Shown here: positions 17,189-25,734 of the stretch, one piece after another | How positions within the stretch are numbered: position 1 is the stretch's first letter | How the letters are laid out: every line of letters begins with the position of its first letter | Assembly (NCBI RefSeq): GCF_001634365.1 | Contig: NZ_CP014578.1 | Coordinates: forward strand, 2,108,001 to 2,172,000 | From: Paraburkholderia phytofirmans OLGA172 | GTDB lineage: Bacteria > Pseudomonadota > Gammaproteobacteria > Burkholderiales > Burkholderiaceae | DNA: 64,000 bases | Reading direction: 5' to 3' | The notes under the pieces: generated by a model | Database searches by the model: none | Told to the model about the DNA's origin: nothing | Seen by the model: the letters and a program-made list of their open reading frames with translations, nothing else | Translations under genes and position numbers: made by a program

Positions 17189-17272
17189 TACCGAAAAGCG
17201 GTAAAAAAATACTGCTTTCCGGTATTTCAAGTAAAATACCGATTTCCGGTAAAAAAGTACCGAAAAAGGGTA
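17189..17272 (+). promoter_or_regulatory. four 15-bp inverted-repeat operators before the nucleotidyltransferase gene
   Basis: Four copies of TACCG-N5-CGGTA lie at 17189-17203, 17210-17224, 17237-17251 and 17258-17272. Copies 1 and 3 have both arms intact; copy 2 has TACTG on the left and copy 4 has GGGTA on the right. Centres are 21, 27 and 21 bases apart, a symmetric arrangement. The last copy contains the AAAGGG ribosome binding site and ends four bases before the ATG, so a bound repressor would also block translation initiation on nascent mRNA or transcription. Confidence 0.85.
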
Positions 17273-17276
17273 TTCG

Positions 17277-17843
17277 ATGCTTGCGGACTTTCTTCTCACG
17301 CCTAAACAGCAGCGCATCCTGGGGGCGCTTCTACTGAATCCGGAACGTGCCTTTTCGCTCTCTGAACTATTCGATCTGAGCGGCGGCGGCCGAAGCTCTA
17401 CCCAGGACTTTGTCGCGAAGTTGCTCGACGGCGTCGTGATCCTTCAGCAGCCTGGCGGACGTGCGCTTTACCAGGCGAACACTCAGCATCCGCTTTACCC
17501 GGAGTTGCGACAAATTGCTGTCAAGAGCTTTGCTCTGAAGGAGCCGATCGAACGCGCATTGGCTGTCATCGGCGACAAAATAAAACATGCATTCATCTTC
17601 GGCTCGATGGCCGCCGGAACGGCGGGACCTGCTAGCGACGTCGACGTGATGGTGATCGGCGACGCGCGCATCGGCCGCGTGCAGCGGGAACTCGACGTGG
17701 CAGGAGAGGCGCTCGGCAGGGAAATCCACGTGAATGTATACCCGGAGGATGAGTGGGAGCAAAAGCGCCGCTCGGATCCCGTGCTAAAGTCGATTGATCA
17801 AGGTCCGAAGATCATGCTCAATGTTTCCACTGCCACACACTGA
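17277..17843 (+). CDS. HTH-nucleotidyltransferase (MNT/toxin-antitoxin-type) protein
   Basis: The 188-residue product joins an N-terminal winged helix-turn-helix (about residues 8-70; 'LTPKQQRILGALLLNPERAF') to a minimal nucleotidyltransferase fold. The fold has the signature GS at residues 109-110 and DVD at 121-123. Proteins of this layout usually pair with a downstream HEPN-like protein and act as toxin-antitoxin or regulatory modules that transfer nucleotides to partners. Here the expected partner is reduced to a short frame starting at 17821. The HTH domain probably binds the four inverted repeats directly upstream, giving autoregulation; this is inference. Confidence 0.85.
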   Translation: MLADFLLTPKQQRILGALLLNPERAFSLSELFDLSGGGRSSTQDFVAKLLDGVVILQQPGGRALYQANTQHPLYPELRQIAVKSFALKEPIERALAVIGDKIKHAFIFGSMAAGTAGPASDVDVMVIGDARIGRVQRELDVAGEALGREIHVNVYPEDEWEQKRRSDPVLKSIDQGPKIMLNVSTATH

Positions 17844-17934
17844 AAAGCTAACGGGCATGCTGAACGCCGGCTACGTTCGCAAGACGCCGTTCACCGCGGC
17901 GCAGCATCATACTGGCCAGCGCTTGCCTGGCTAA
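17821..17934 (+). pseudogene. short frame overlapping the nucleotidyltransferase stop; possible remnant of a HEPN-like partner
   Basis: An ATG at 17821, inside the 3' end of the upstream gene, opens a 37-codon frame ('EKLTGMLNAGYVRKTPFTAA') ending at TAA 17932. The position overlaps the upstream stop by 23 bases, as expected for a coupled partner. The opening resembles the start of small HEPN-type partners of such nucleotidyltransferases, which are normally much longer. I infer a truncated partner; the similarity is from memory and weak. Confidence 0.4.
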
Positions 17935-18073
17935 CAAACCCCCATCTTTTCCTTGCAATTCTGTAAAATTCGCGCACGCGCGCTATGGGTGTCATTGCGG
18001 CACCTCGTTGCGCGTGTTGTGAAGGCGGCGCCACGACCGCTACCTCCGTTTAAAGACAAGGAAAGACAACAGC

Positions 18074-19396
18074 ATGACCGACCTATCCGACCAAACCGTG
18101 GCCACGGCTCACGACGTTCACGACGCACACGACACCCGGCGCCGCATCTTCGCGATCGTTGGCGCCTCATCGGGCAATCTAGTCGAGTGGTTCGACTTCT
18201 ACGTGTACTCGTTCTGCGCGCTGTATTTCGCGCCGGCCTTCTTCCCGAGCGGCAACACCACCACGCAGTTGCTCAACACCGCCGGCGTCTTCGCCGCGGG
18301 CTTCCTGATGCGCCCGATCGGCGGCTGGTTCTTCGGCCGGCTCGCCGACAAGCACGGCCGCAAGACCGCGATGATGGTGTCGGTGTTCATGATGTGCGGT
18401 GGTTCGCTCGTGATCGCGGTGCTCCCCACGTATGCGCAGATCGGCGCCCTGGCGCCGGCGCTGCTGCTGGTCGCGCGCCTGTTCCAGGGCTTGTCGGTGG
18501 GCGGTGAGTACGGCACCAGCGCCACCTATATGAGTGAAGTCGCGCTCAAGGGCCGCCGCGGTTTCTTCGCGTCGTTCCAGTACGTCACGCTGATCGGCGG
18601 CCAGTTGTGCGCGCTGCTGGTGCTGGTGGTCCTGCAACAGACCCTCTCCACCGAAGAACTGAAAGCATGGGGGTGGCGCGTGCCGTTCGTGATCGGTGCG
18701 TTGGCGGCGCTGGTCGCGCTGTATCTGCGTAAATCGCTCGAGGAAACCACCACGGCGGCAACGCGTCAACGCAAGGAAGCCGGCACGCTGCGCGGCCTGT
18801 GGCTGCACAAAGGCGCATTCCTGACGGTGCTCGGCTTCACGGCCGGCGGCTCGCTGATTTTCTACACGTTCACCACGTACATGCAGAAGTACCTGGTCAA
18901 CACGGCCGGTATGCACGCCAAGACGGCCAGCAACGTGATGACCGCGGCGCTGTTCGTCTACATGGTGATGCAGCCGGCGTTCGGCGCTTTGTCGGACCGT
19001 ATCGGCCGGCGTCGTTCGATGCTGTTTTTCGGCTTCTTCGCGACCATTGGCACCGTACCGCTGCTGCACGCCTTGAAAGACGTGACGAGTCCGTACGCGG
19101 CCTTCGGCCTCGTGGTCGTGGCGCTGGCGATCGTCAGCTTCTATACGTCGATCAGCGGACTGATCAAGGCCGAAATGTTCCCGCCGGAAGTGCGCGCGCT
19201 CGGCGTGGGCCTGTCGTATGCGGTGGCCAATGCGATCTTCGGCGGCTCGGCGGAATATGTCGCGCTGTGGCTGAAGTCGGTGGGCAACGAGTCGATGTTC
19301 TACTGGTATGTCACTGTGCTGTGCGCGATCGCCGGCATCGTGTCGCTGCGCATGCGCGATCCTTCGAAAGAAGGGTATCTGCGTCACGAGCCTTGA
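18074..19396 (+). CDS. MFS metabolite:H+ symporter, KgtP-like
   Basis: The 440-residue product is a 12-helix major facilitator of the metabolite:H+ symporter branch. Signatures are '[14 protein letters not shown]' in helix 1, '[18 protein letters not shown]' (MFS motif A between helices 2 and 3) and '[20 protein letters not shown]'. The nearest characterised member by appearance is the alpha-ketoglutarate permease KgtP, though citrate, proline/betaine and shikimate carriers share this pattern. An AAGGA ribosome binding site precedes the ATG. It appears monocistronic and ends in a strong terminator. Confidence 0.88.
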   Translation: MTDLSDQTVATAHDVHDAHDTRRRIFAIVGASSGNLVEWFDFYVYSFCALYFAPAFFPSGNTTTQLLNTAGVFAAGFLMRPIGGWFFGRLADKHGRKTAMMVSVFMMCGGSLVIAVLPTYAQIGALAPALLLVARLFQGLSVGGEYGTSATYMSEVALKGRRGFFASFQYVTLIGGQLCALLVLVVLQQTLSTEELKAWGWRVPFVIGALAALVALYLRKSLEETTTAATRQRKEAGTLRGLWLHKGAFLTVLGFTAGGSLIFYTFTTYMQKYLVNTAGMHAKTASNVMTAALFVYMVMQPAFGALSDRIGRRRSMLFFGFFATIGTVPLLHALKDVTSPYAAFGLVVVALAIVSFYTSISGLIKAEMFPPEVRALGVGLSYAVANAIFGGSAEYVALWLKSVGNESMFYWYVTVLCAIAGIVSLRMRDPSKEGYLRHEP

Positions 19397-19440
19397 GCGT
19401 GAGCGGTACGCTCGCGCAGCGCGCATGAGCGCTGCGCGAG

Positions 19441-19477
19441 AACGGCGGTCAGGGGCAACCCGGCCGCCGTTTTTTTT
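19441..19477 (+). terminator. rho-independent terminator after the KgtP-like gene
   Basis: ACGGCGG (19442-19448) and CCGCCGT (19464-19470) form the stem, followed by eight T residues. Confidence 0.88.
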
Positions 19478-19502
19478 CCCTGTCGGCGAGCACGGCGCAT
19501 GG

Positions 19503-19724
19503 TCAAGCCACCACGATCTCCGTTCCCAGCACATGAAGCAGATCGCGCAGCGCCTCGGCTTGCGCCATCTTCGCGTCGCTGCGCAAATGGATCTGCACGG
19601 CGCGCCCCGCGATCCCATCGACGGGATGCGCGAGCCACAACTCCACTGCAAGCCCCAATCCTTCCGGCTGATTGACGACGACCGGCTCGATCACTCGCGG
19701 CTTGAAACAGGCACTGTCGGACAT
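19503..19724 (-). CDS. small conserved-looking protein of unknown function
   Basis: The 73-residue product begins 'MSDSACFKPRVIEP' behind a GAGGAG ribosome binding site, which decides this start over upstream in-frame codons. It has no signal peptide or membrane segment. It contains 'AVELWLAHPVDGIAGRAVQI' and ends 'LHVLGTEIVVA'. I do not recognise the family. The good ribosome binding site and coherent composition argue that it is real. Confidence 0.6.
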   Translation of the reverse strand: MSDSACFKPRVIEPVVVNQPEGLGLAVELWLAHPVDGIAGRAVQIHLRSDAKMAQAEALRDLLHVLGTEIVVA

Positions 19725-19896
19725 GACGAATCTCCTCGGGCTGATGACGGTTCGAGACTCATCGTAATCAGCCGCACGCGCAAGACCAAGCGACAAATAC
19801 GCATTTGCTAATGAGCGGATGCCTGGCAGAAGACGCGCGCGCTCATGGAGCCCGTTGCGGCGAAGGAATCGCAGGCCGCTTCCCGCTACGGCAGCG

Positions 19897-20985
19897 TCAG
19901 ACCCGTTCGGATTGATCGGTCACGAGGTCCGTGACGAGTTCTGTCGCAGCAGCGGCGGGCGGGTCAGCGACGACAGCCGGTGCCGCTGCGGCCACAGCTG
20001 TCACCGTTGCACGCTGCCGCACGCTCAGAGCCGCGCATGAGAGCATGAGCAGATGATGATAGAGCCGCATGCTGAAGCCATAGTTGTAGGCGAAGAGATG
20101 CGTGAGCGCGATCCTCAACCCAGGCATTGCCTGCCGGTTCTTCGCATGAACCGAAACGACGATGGGCGCGAGCCGGCGTAACGCCAGCTTGCGTGACGGT
20201 TCCAGTTGCGGCGGCAGTTGCAGCGCCTTGACGAACGCATACGCACTGACGGTCGCGGCTACCGCCGTGCCGCGCGTGCTATGCGAGATCGAGGTCGCCG
20301 TCTTCCGATACACCGACACGTATGCGTGCAGATAGAACACATTGCGCGCTGCGAGACAAAGTTCGGTGCCGAACACGAAATCGCAGCACATGCCGTACCG
20401 ATCCTGGTAGCCGATCCGCTTGACGAGGTCTGCGTTGGCCATCCAGCCGTTGTTCGGGAACATCTGGATCAGCCCGGTCCTGCCTGGCAAAGGCTGCAGG
20501 CCTTCAGCGTCCTTCGTGCGGCGAAACGCGGTGTTCAGGCGCGTGCTCGCGTCGAAGTCGACTGTGCCGCTGTGATCGGCCTCGTACTGATCGGCGAACG
20601 CCACCTCGAGTTGTGGATGACGAGCCCATAGCGACACGAGCTTTTCGATGCCGTCGGTGGTGAGCAGGTCGTCGTCGTGAATCAGCAGGATCTTGTCGCC
20701 GCGTGCACGCTCGAACAGGCTCGCGACATTGCGCCCCTGACCAAGCGGCGGCTGGTTCATCGCATAGCGGATGCGCGGCTCGTTCGCGTAGCGCCGCGCG
20801 ATCAACTGCCGGGTGCGCGTGTCCTTTGAATCGTCGCCGATCACAATCTCCAGATTGCCGTACGTCTGCGCGAGGCATGAGTCGATGCACTCCACGATCA
20901 ACTCAGGCCGATTGCAGGTCGGCAGGCAAATGGAAACCTTAGGGAAGGGATGGGGCACTGGGGAGGTGGTGGAGAGGGTGAGCAC
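19897..20985 (-). CDS. family 2 glycosyltransferase
   Basis: The 362-residue product has a GT-A domain: 'VSICLPTCNRPELIVECIDS' at about residues 17-36, 'NLEIVIGDDS', and a metal-binding DDD triplet at 104-106 in 'ILLIHDDDLLTTDGIEKLVS'. Family 2 enzymes transfer sugars from nucleotide donors, often to surface polysaccharide. The C-terminal tail after about residue 310 is Ala/Val/Thr-rich and probably disordered. It has no sugar-gene neighbours, so the acceptor is unknown. Confidence 0.85.
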   Translation of the reverse strand: MLTLSTTSPVPHPFPKVSICLPTCNRPELIVECIDSCLAQTYGNLEIVIGDDSKDTRTRQLIARRYANEPRIRYAMNQPPLGQGRNVASLFERARGDKILLIHDDDLLTTDGIEKLVSLWARHPQLEVAFADQYEADHSGTVDFDASTRLNTAFRRTKDAEGLQPLPGRTGLIQMFPNNGWMANADLVKRIGYQDRYGMCCDFVFGTELCLAARNVFYLHAYVSVYRKTATSISHSTRGTAVAATVSAYAFVKALQLPPQLEPSRKLALRRLAPIVVSVHAKNRQAMPGLRIALTHLFAYNYGFSMRLYHHLLMLSCAALSVRQRATVTAVAAAAPAVVADPPAAAATELVTDLVTDQSERV

Positions 20986-21040
20986 GGGCGTCTCGTTTCT
21001 TATCTGTTAAGGGCGGCAGCCGGTTCGCTTCGCGCACACA

Positions 21041-21090
21041 TTGCTGCATGCAGCAAATTAGTTCATTACAGGAAAAAAATAATCTGTAAT
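21041..21090. promoter_or_regulatory. two palindromes in an A/T-rich promoter region
   Basis: TTGCTGCATGCAGCAA (21041-21056) is a perfect 16-bp palindrome. ATTACAG (21065-21071) and CTGTAAT (21084-21090) form a second inverted repeat with a 12-base A-rich spacer. They lie between the divergent glycosyltransferase gene and the DUF1488 gene and are probably regulator sites; the binder is unknown. Confidence 0.5.
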
Positions 21091-21222
21091 AAATCAGAAA
21101 GAATATCTGCAGTCTGAAAGGGGTTCGAAGGGGAAAATTTGTACCCACATTTACAAACAACACCTTGACCGCGCCCCACATTCAGCGCACCGTAAAGAAA
21201 GAAAACACCACGGGAGCGTGAA

Positions 21223-21474
21223 ATGTCCCTCAACTTCCCGAACCCAAGCCGCAGCTACGACGCCTTCCATCATTGTGTCAATTTCTGGGGCTATGACAAC
21301 GCGCGCGAAATCGCCTTCACTGTCGACAATTCGGTCATTTCGAATCTGAGCCCGAGCGTAGGCTCTGACGAACCGGCAGTGCTCGCGGCCTTCGATCGTC
21401 ATCGCGAGCAAATCCTCACGCTCGCTCGCGGTCTGTACGTCGGCGGTCCGCAAAACCGCTATACGATTTCTTGA
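21223..21474 (+). CDS. DUF1488 family protein
   Basis: The 83-residue product resembles DUF1488 proteins: 'LNFPNPSRSYDAFHHCVNFW' at the start, then 'AFTVDNSVI' and a C-terminal helix ending 'ALYV'-like 'ARGLYVGG'. These are small soluble proteins of unknown function. GGGAGCG upstream fits a ribosome binding site. It is divergent from the glycosyltransferase gene across an A/T-rich region with palindromes. Confidence 0.7.
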   Translation: MSLNFPNPSRSYDAFHHCVNFWGYDNAREIAFTVDNSVISNLSPSVGSDEPAVLAAFDRHREQILTLARGLYVGGPQNRYTIS

Positions 21475-21587
21475 TGCAGCGCGGCGCGGCACGTCCAACC
21501 GGACCTGCCGTGCGCCGCCTTGTTCCACAGCCGAAGCAGCGCGGCGCCCACCGGCGCCTCGCCTTGCTTTGTCGCGGGAGTTCCAGC

Positions 21588-21830
21588 ATGGATGATGACC
21601 AGGTCAACCTAGAAGAAATCGCCGACAGCAAACGGCGGCGCGAAGCCGCACGCATTGCCGAAAGCGAAAAAACGGCCGCACCCACGGCAAATGAGCCGGG
21701 GCACGCCGAGAGCAATGCAGCCGCACCGAAGCAATGGGTCAAGCACGTCACGAAGTGGCTGGGCGCGAAGAGGTCGTTGATGCAAACGCGCCGACCCTTG
21801 ATGCTCAAAAAGAAACCCGTCGCTCTTTAG
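21588..21830 (+). CDS. small charged hypothetical protein
   Basis: An 80-residue frame starts at an ATG behind GCGGGAG. The product is hydrophilic, with an acidic/basic mixed first half ('MDDDQVNLEEIADSKRRREA') and a basic C-terminus ('LGAKRSLMQTRRPLMLKKKP'). No family is recognised. A terminator follows at 21848, which supports a real transcription unit, but the gene itself is uncertain. Confidence 0.45.
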   Translation: MDDDQVNLEEIADSKRRREAARIAESEKTAAPTANEPGHAESNAAAPKQWVKHVTKWLGAKRSLMQTRRPLMLKKKPVAL

Positions 21831-21847
21831 GCATTCGGAACGAAAAT

Positions 21848-21869
21848 AACCGGCGCCAAGCCGGTTTTT
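21848..21869 (+). terminator. rho-independent terminator
   Basis: AACCGGC and GCCGGTT enclose a five-base loop, followed by TTTC. It ends the unit carrying the DUF1488 and small charged-protein genes. Confidence 0.8.
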
Positions 21870-21968
21870 CTATTTGTGCCGCGCCGCGCCGCGCCGCGCG
21901 GCTGGCGCGTCCAGAGCCCGAGCCGCGCGATGGTTTTCGGCAGGGCATTAGCGGTGTTTAGGCGCGAC

Positions 21969-22898
21969 TCAAACCGCCGGTTCGCGTATCGAGCCCGCCG
22001 TCAGCGAAACGATGAAATCGAAGAATGCCCGCACCTTGGCTGGCGGATGATGCCGCGAAGGATAGAGCGCATACAGCGGATAAACCGTGTCGCCCCAGTC
22101 GGCAAACAGTTCAACCAGTTTGCCATTGGCGAGCAACGACTCGGCGCCGAGTGCGGGAATCTGCGCGACGCCCTGGCCCGCGGCGCACACACTATGCAAG
22201 GCGCCGACGTCGTTCACGGTCAAGCGGCCTTGCGGCGCAATCTCGATCTTCTTGCGTCCGCGGTGAAACGCCCAGCTGAACGGGTAACCCGTTAGCGGAT
22301 CACGGAACTTGATGCACACATGCTTGCCGCTTTCGAGTTCGGCGGGGCTCGCCGGATGGCCATGTCTCTTCAGATACGAGGGCGCGGCGACGGTCAGAAT
22401 CCGCGTGTCGAGCAGCTTGCGTGCAATCAGCGTCGAAGCCGGCGGGTCGCCGAAACGGATCGCGAGGTCGAAACCGTCGGCAACCACGTCGCCTAGCTGG
22501 TCGCGCGTGATCAACTCGAGTTGCAGATCGGGATGCTTGTCGATGAAGCCGCCGAGCCTCGGCCCCAGCACGAGGCGCGAAAGGAACGGGTCCATGTTCA
22601 CGCGCAAACGCCCGCGAACGACAGTCGCGCCCTGAGCCGCGGAAGCCGCCGCTTCCTCGAGTCCGCCGAGCAGCGGCACGATCTGTTCGTAAAAACGCCG
22701 GCCTTCGTCAGTCAGTGTGACCGAGCGGGTGGTGCGGTCGAATAGCCGGATGCCGAGGCGTGCTTCAAGCCGTGCAACCGAACGGCTGACCCCGGATTGC
22801 GACATGTCGAGTGCAACGCCTGCCGCCGCAAAACTGCCGCTGTCGACGATTGCCGTCAGCACGCCCATGCCGTTCAGCATGCGCTCGTCAAATGGCAT
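21969..22898 (-). CDS. LysR-family transcriptional regulator
   Basis: The 309-residue product starts with a LysR helix-turn-helix ('MSQSGVSRSVARLEARLGIR' then 'LFDRTTRSVTLTDEG') and continues with the effector domain ('FRDPLTGYPFSWAFHRGRKK', 'YALYPSRHHPPAKVRAFFDF'). It is close in style to the CrgA/DmlR-like group in betaproteobacteria. It lies on the same strand as the exporter gene ending at 23078. A 22-bp perfect palindrome 14 bases upstream of its ATG is the likely autoregulatory site. Confidence 0.9.
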   Translation of the reverse strand: MPFDERMLNGMGVLTAIVDSGSFAAAGVALDMSQSGVSRSVARLEARLGIRLFDRTTRSVTLTDEGRRFYEQIVPLLGGLEEAAASAAQGATVVRGRLRVNMDPFLSRLVLGPRLGGFIDKHPDLQLELITRDQLGDVVADGFDLAIRFGDPPASTLIARKLLDTRILTVAAPSYLKRHGHPASPAELESGKHVCIKFRDPLTGYPFSWAFHRGRKKIEIAPQGRLTVNDVGALHSVCAAGQGVAQIPALGAESLLANGKLVELFADWGDTVYPLYALYPSRHHPPAKVRAFFDFIVSLTAGSIREPAV

Positions 22899-22911
22899 GT
22901 GGATATTCCTT

Positions 22912-22933
22912 TGTCATGCATTAATGCATGACA
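22912..22933. promoter_or_regulatory. 22-bp perfect palindrome upstream of the LysR gene
   Basis: The arms TGTCATGCATT and AATGCATGACA are exact reverse complements. The site begins 14 bases before the start codon of the minus-strand LysR gene, a fitting place for autoregulation. Confidence 0.7.
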
Positions 22934-23077
22934 TGCTAACGCGAAATACCGTTTGAATTCATACGCCAGTACCGGGAAACGCAACCTGTCCGAGCGCATC
23001 GGCGACGCTGCGTCATGAGTGGAATAACCGTCACGCGCGCGTGTCGGGCAACCGTTTGCCGGCGTGAGAGACGTTAT

Positions 23078-24484
23078 TCAGCGCCCCGCGCCCTGGGTCG
23101 CCTGGCCACGCACGTCGCGCGTGACGGGGGCTTCGTCGAGATGACGAAATACCCAGGCCGACACTAGCGTGATGACGCCCACGCACACGAAGCTCAGGCG
23201 GAACCCGAGCGCCGCCGATCCCCATTGCGCCGAGAACAGATTCACCAGCCCGCCGCCGATCGAAACGCCCAGCCCGATCGCCAGCATCTGCACCATCGAA
23301 AAGAGGCTGTTGCCGCTGCCGGCATCTTCATGCGAGAGGCCTTTGAGCGTGACACTGTTCATCGCCGCGAATTGCATGGAGTTGGCCGCGCCGAACACGG
23401 CCAGAATCACGATCCCGACGATGAGTGGCGTACCACGCGTAATCAATGCGAACGCAACGATCGCCGATCCCACGATCACCGTGTTGACGAGCAGGAACGT
23501 GTCATAGCCATAGCGGCGTATGAGTGGCGCGATCCAGCGTTTGGCGACGGTGCCGGCAAGTGCGGCAGGCAGCATCATCAGGCCGGAATGCAGCGGTGAG
23601 TAGCCGAGCTGCAATTGCAGCAGCAACGGCACGAGGAACGGTACGGCGCTCGAGCCGACGCGGCATACTAGGTTGCCGATCAGACCGACGCTGAAATTCG
23701 GTTCGCCAAAGAGCGAGAGTTTGAAGAGTGGATTGTTGCGGCGCCTTGCGTGCGGGATGTAGGCGAGCGCGCTGAGCACGGCGAGCGCGAAGAGACCCGC
23801 CGACCATGCCGCGCGGTGCGTCGCGACCGGCGCGTCGACGGCCAGCGAAAACGCGATCATGCACAGCGACAGCAGCCCACAACCGGCGAAGTCGAACGGC
23901 GGCGCCTGGGTTTCGCCATGCGCCGGCAAAAAACGCTGCACCGCGTAAAGACCCAATGCGCCGATCGGCACATTGATCAGAAAGATCCAGTGCCACGTGA
24001 TGGCCTCAACGAACCAGCCGCCGAGCGTAGGCCCGGCGATCGGGCCCAACTGGCCGGCAATCGAAATGAACGCGAGCGCCGACACGTATTGCTCGCTCGA
24101 GACGCTGCGCAGGACGGCGAGCCGGCCGATCGGCAACAGCATCGAACCGCCCAACCCTTGCAGGACCCGCGCCATCACCAGTTGGCCGAGCGTATGCGCG
24201 CTCGCGCAGCAGATCGACCCGAGCACGAATACGAGAATCGCCACGAAATAGACGCGCCGCGTGCCGAAGCGGTCGGCGAGCCAGCCTGACGCGGGGGTGA
24301 GCATCGCCATCGTCAGCGTGTAAGCGACCACGATCGGCTGCATCGCGAGGGGCGCGACGTGCAGGCTGTGCGCAATCGACGGCAATGCGGTGTTGACGAT
24401 CGTCGTGTCGAGCGACTGCATGAAAAAGCCTGAGGCGACGATCCAGAGCAGCGCCGTCTGGGCAGAGTCCTGATTCATGTTCAA
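23078..24484 (-). CDS. DHA2-family MFS drug exporter (MdtD-like)
   Basis: The 468-residue product is a 14-helix-type major facilitator. It starts with 'SGFFMQSLDTTIVNTALPSI' (the DHA2 motif D1 region) and has 'GWLADRFGTRRVYFVAILVF' (motif A) and 'GPTLGGWFVEAITWHWIFLI' (motif C-like). It most resembles MdtD/EmrB-type proton antiporters that export drugs or metabolites. It is divergent from a LysR gene with two inverted repeats between them, the usual layout of a regulator and its exporter. Confidence 0.9.
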   Translation of the reverse strand: MNMNQDSAQTALLWIVASGFFMQSLDTTIVNTALPSIAHSLHVAPLAMQPIVVAYTLTMAMLTPASGWLADRFGTRRVYFVAILVFVLGSICCASAHTLGQLVMARVLQGLGGSMLLPIGRLAVLRSVSSEQYVSALAFISIAGQLGPIAGPTLGGWFVEAITWHWIFLINVPIGALGLYAVQRFLPAHGETQAPPFDFAGCGLLSLCMIAFSLAVDAPVATHRAAWSAGLFALAVLSALAYIPHARRRNNPLFKLSLFGEPNFSVGLIGNLVCRVGSSAVPFLVPLLLQLQLGYSPLHSGLMMLPAALAGTVAKRWIAPLIRRYGYDTFLLVNTVIVGSAIVAFALITRGTPLIVGIVILAVFGAANSMQFAAMNSVTLKGLSHEDAGSGNSLFSMVQMLAIGLGVSIGGGLVNLFSAQWGSAALGFRLSFVCVGVITLVSAWVFRHLDEAPVTRDVRGQATQGAGR

Positions 24485-24562
24485 TTGAGCTACGGCGGCG
24501 GCGGGGCGGACAGACCGGCGGGCCGTGCTCGAAGCAATCGTTGGGGGGATTCCGTCATCATA

Positions 24563-24626
24563 TTGACATCGTGGTCAATCGGGAACCCCGCTAGAGGCAT
24601 TGACTGTTATCGACTTTGCCGATAAC
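24563..24626. promoter_or_regulatory. two LysR-type inverted repeats between divergent exporter and regulator genes
   Basis: TTGAC-N6-GTCAA lies at 24563-24578 and GTTATCG-N7-CGATAAC at 24606-24626. The second contains a T-N11-A motif typical of LysR binding boxes and lies 18 bases before the LysR start, as expected for an autoregulatory recognition site. Confidence 0.65.
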
Positions 24627-24643
24627 CGGGATCACAATAACCC

Positions 24644-25504
24644 ATGCTCAATCCCATCTGGCTCAAGACCTTCGCAACCGTCGCAGCCTGCCATAGCTTC
24701 ACCGAGGCGGGGCGGCGACTCGATCTGACGCAGTCGAGCGTTAGCGAACATATCCGCCGGCTCGAACAGAGCGTCGGACGGCGCCTGTTCGTGCGCGACA
24801 CTCATTCGCTCGCGATGACTCCGGACGGCGAGGCCATGCTCGCGCACGCCAGCGTGATCCTGCAGGCGCTCGCGCGGGCCGAGTCGCAGTTTCGCGCGCC
24901 GCGTCTGAAAGGACGCGTGCGGCTCGGCTCATCGGACGACGTTGCGCTCGGGCCGCTGCCCACGGTGCTGGCGGCGTTTCGCAACGCGCATCCCGATGTC
25001 GAGCTGGAAATCACAATCGGTATGACCGGCAAGCTGTATGAGTTGCTGGACGCCGGCTCGATCGATCTGCTGGTCGGTAAGCGGCGTCTGGGGGATCGCC
25101 GCGGCGTGCCGCTGTTCACGGGGCGGCTGGAGTGGCTGGCACGCACCGGCACACTGGTCGACCTCGGCCAGCCGTTGCCGCTGATTCTGGTCGCCGAGCC
25201 GAGCGTGACGCGGGCCGTGGTGCTCGATGCGCTCGCCGAAGCCGGTTTCAGCTGGCAGGTAGTCTGCACGAGCAGCAGTCACGCGGGTTGCATTGCCGCC
25301 GCGCGCGGGGGGCTCGGCATCACCGTTCGTCCGCAGTATTTGGCCGCGCGGGGCCTCGCGCCGCCGCTCAACGCGGCCAGTCTGCCGACGCTGCCCTCAG
25401 TGGAATTCATCGCGCTGGCCGCTAAACGGCTGAGCCGTCCGGCGGGCACGTTGCTGCAATTGCTGCACGACAGCGATTTGCGCGGTTCGTGGATCGGTGA
25501 ATGA
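24644..25504 (+). CDS. LysR-family transcriptional regulator
   Basis: The 286-residue product begins with the helix-turn-helix: 'HSFTEAGRRLDLTQSSVSEH', then 'IRRLEQSVGRRLFVRDTHSL'. The effector domain follows ('GRVRLGSSDDVALGPLPTVL', 'GGLGITVRPQYLAARGL'). It is divergent from the DHA2 exporter gene, so it probably controls that gene and itself through the two inverted repeats in the 159-base gap. The inducer is unknown. Confidence 0.9.
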   Translation: MLNPIWLKTFATVAACHSFTEAGRRLDLTQSSVSEHIRRLEQSVGRRLFVRDTHSLAMTPDGEAMLAHASVILQALARAESQFRAPRLKGRVRLGSSDDVALGPLPTVLAAFRNAHPDVELEITIGMTGKLYELLDAGSIDLLVGKRRLGDRRGVPLFTGRLEWLARTGTLVDLGQPLPLILVAEPSVTRAVVLDALAEAGFSWQVVCTSSSHAGCIAAARGGLGITVRPQYLAARGLAPPLNAASLPTLPSVEFIALAAKRLSRPAGTLLQLLHDSDLRGSWIGE

Positions 25505-25734
25505 CGCCGCGCGATGCGGCGGTTTCTGAGCCGGCGTTCCGGTTTGGGACGGCGCTGAATGGTGCTATTCAGCACTTAGGATCGCCAGGCACATGCTCTT
25601 GCAAAACGCAGGCAAGCGCTTCGATAAAGGAGGACGGCCGCAACCCAAGCGTCCTTACCGCTTGTAATGGCATCGTTGCCGGGCTTCGGGCGATTCTGTA
25701 TGGTGGGTCATCGACCTATCACACGAGATCCCGA

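Noticed and set aside
21877..21902. GCCGC-type microrepeat
   Set aside because: A short low-complexity GC run, common in this kind of genome, with no link to a feature.
25618..25640. AAAGGAGG as the ribosome binding site of the ferredoxin-NADP reductase
   Set aside because: No in-frame start follows at suitable distance; the family N-terminus begins at 25735.
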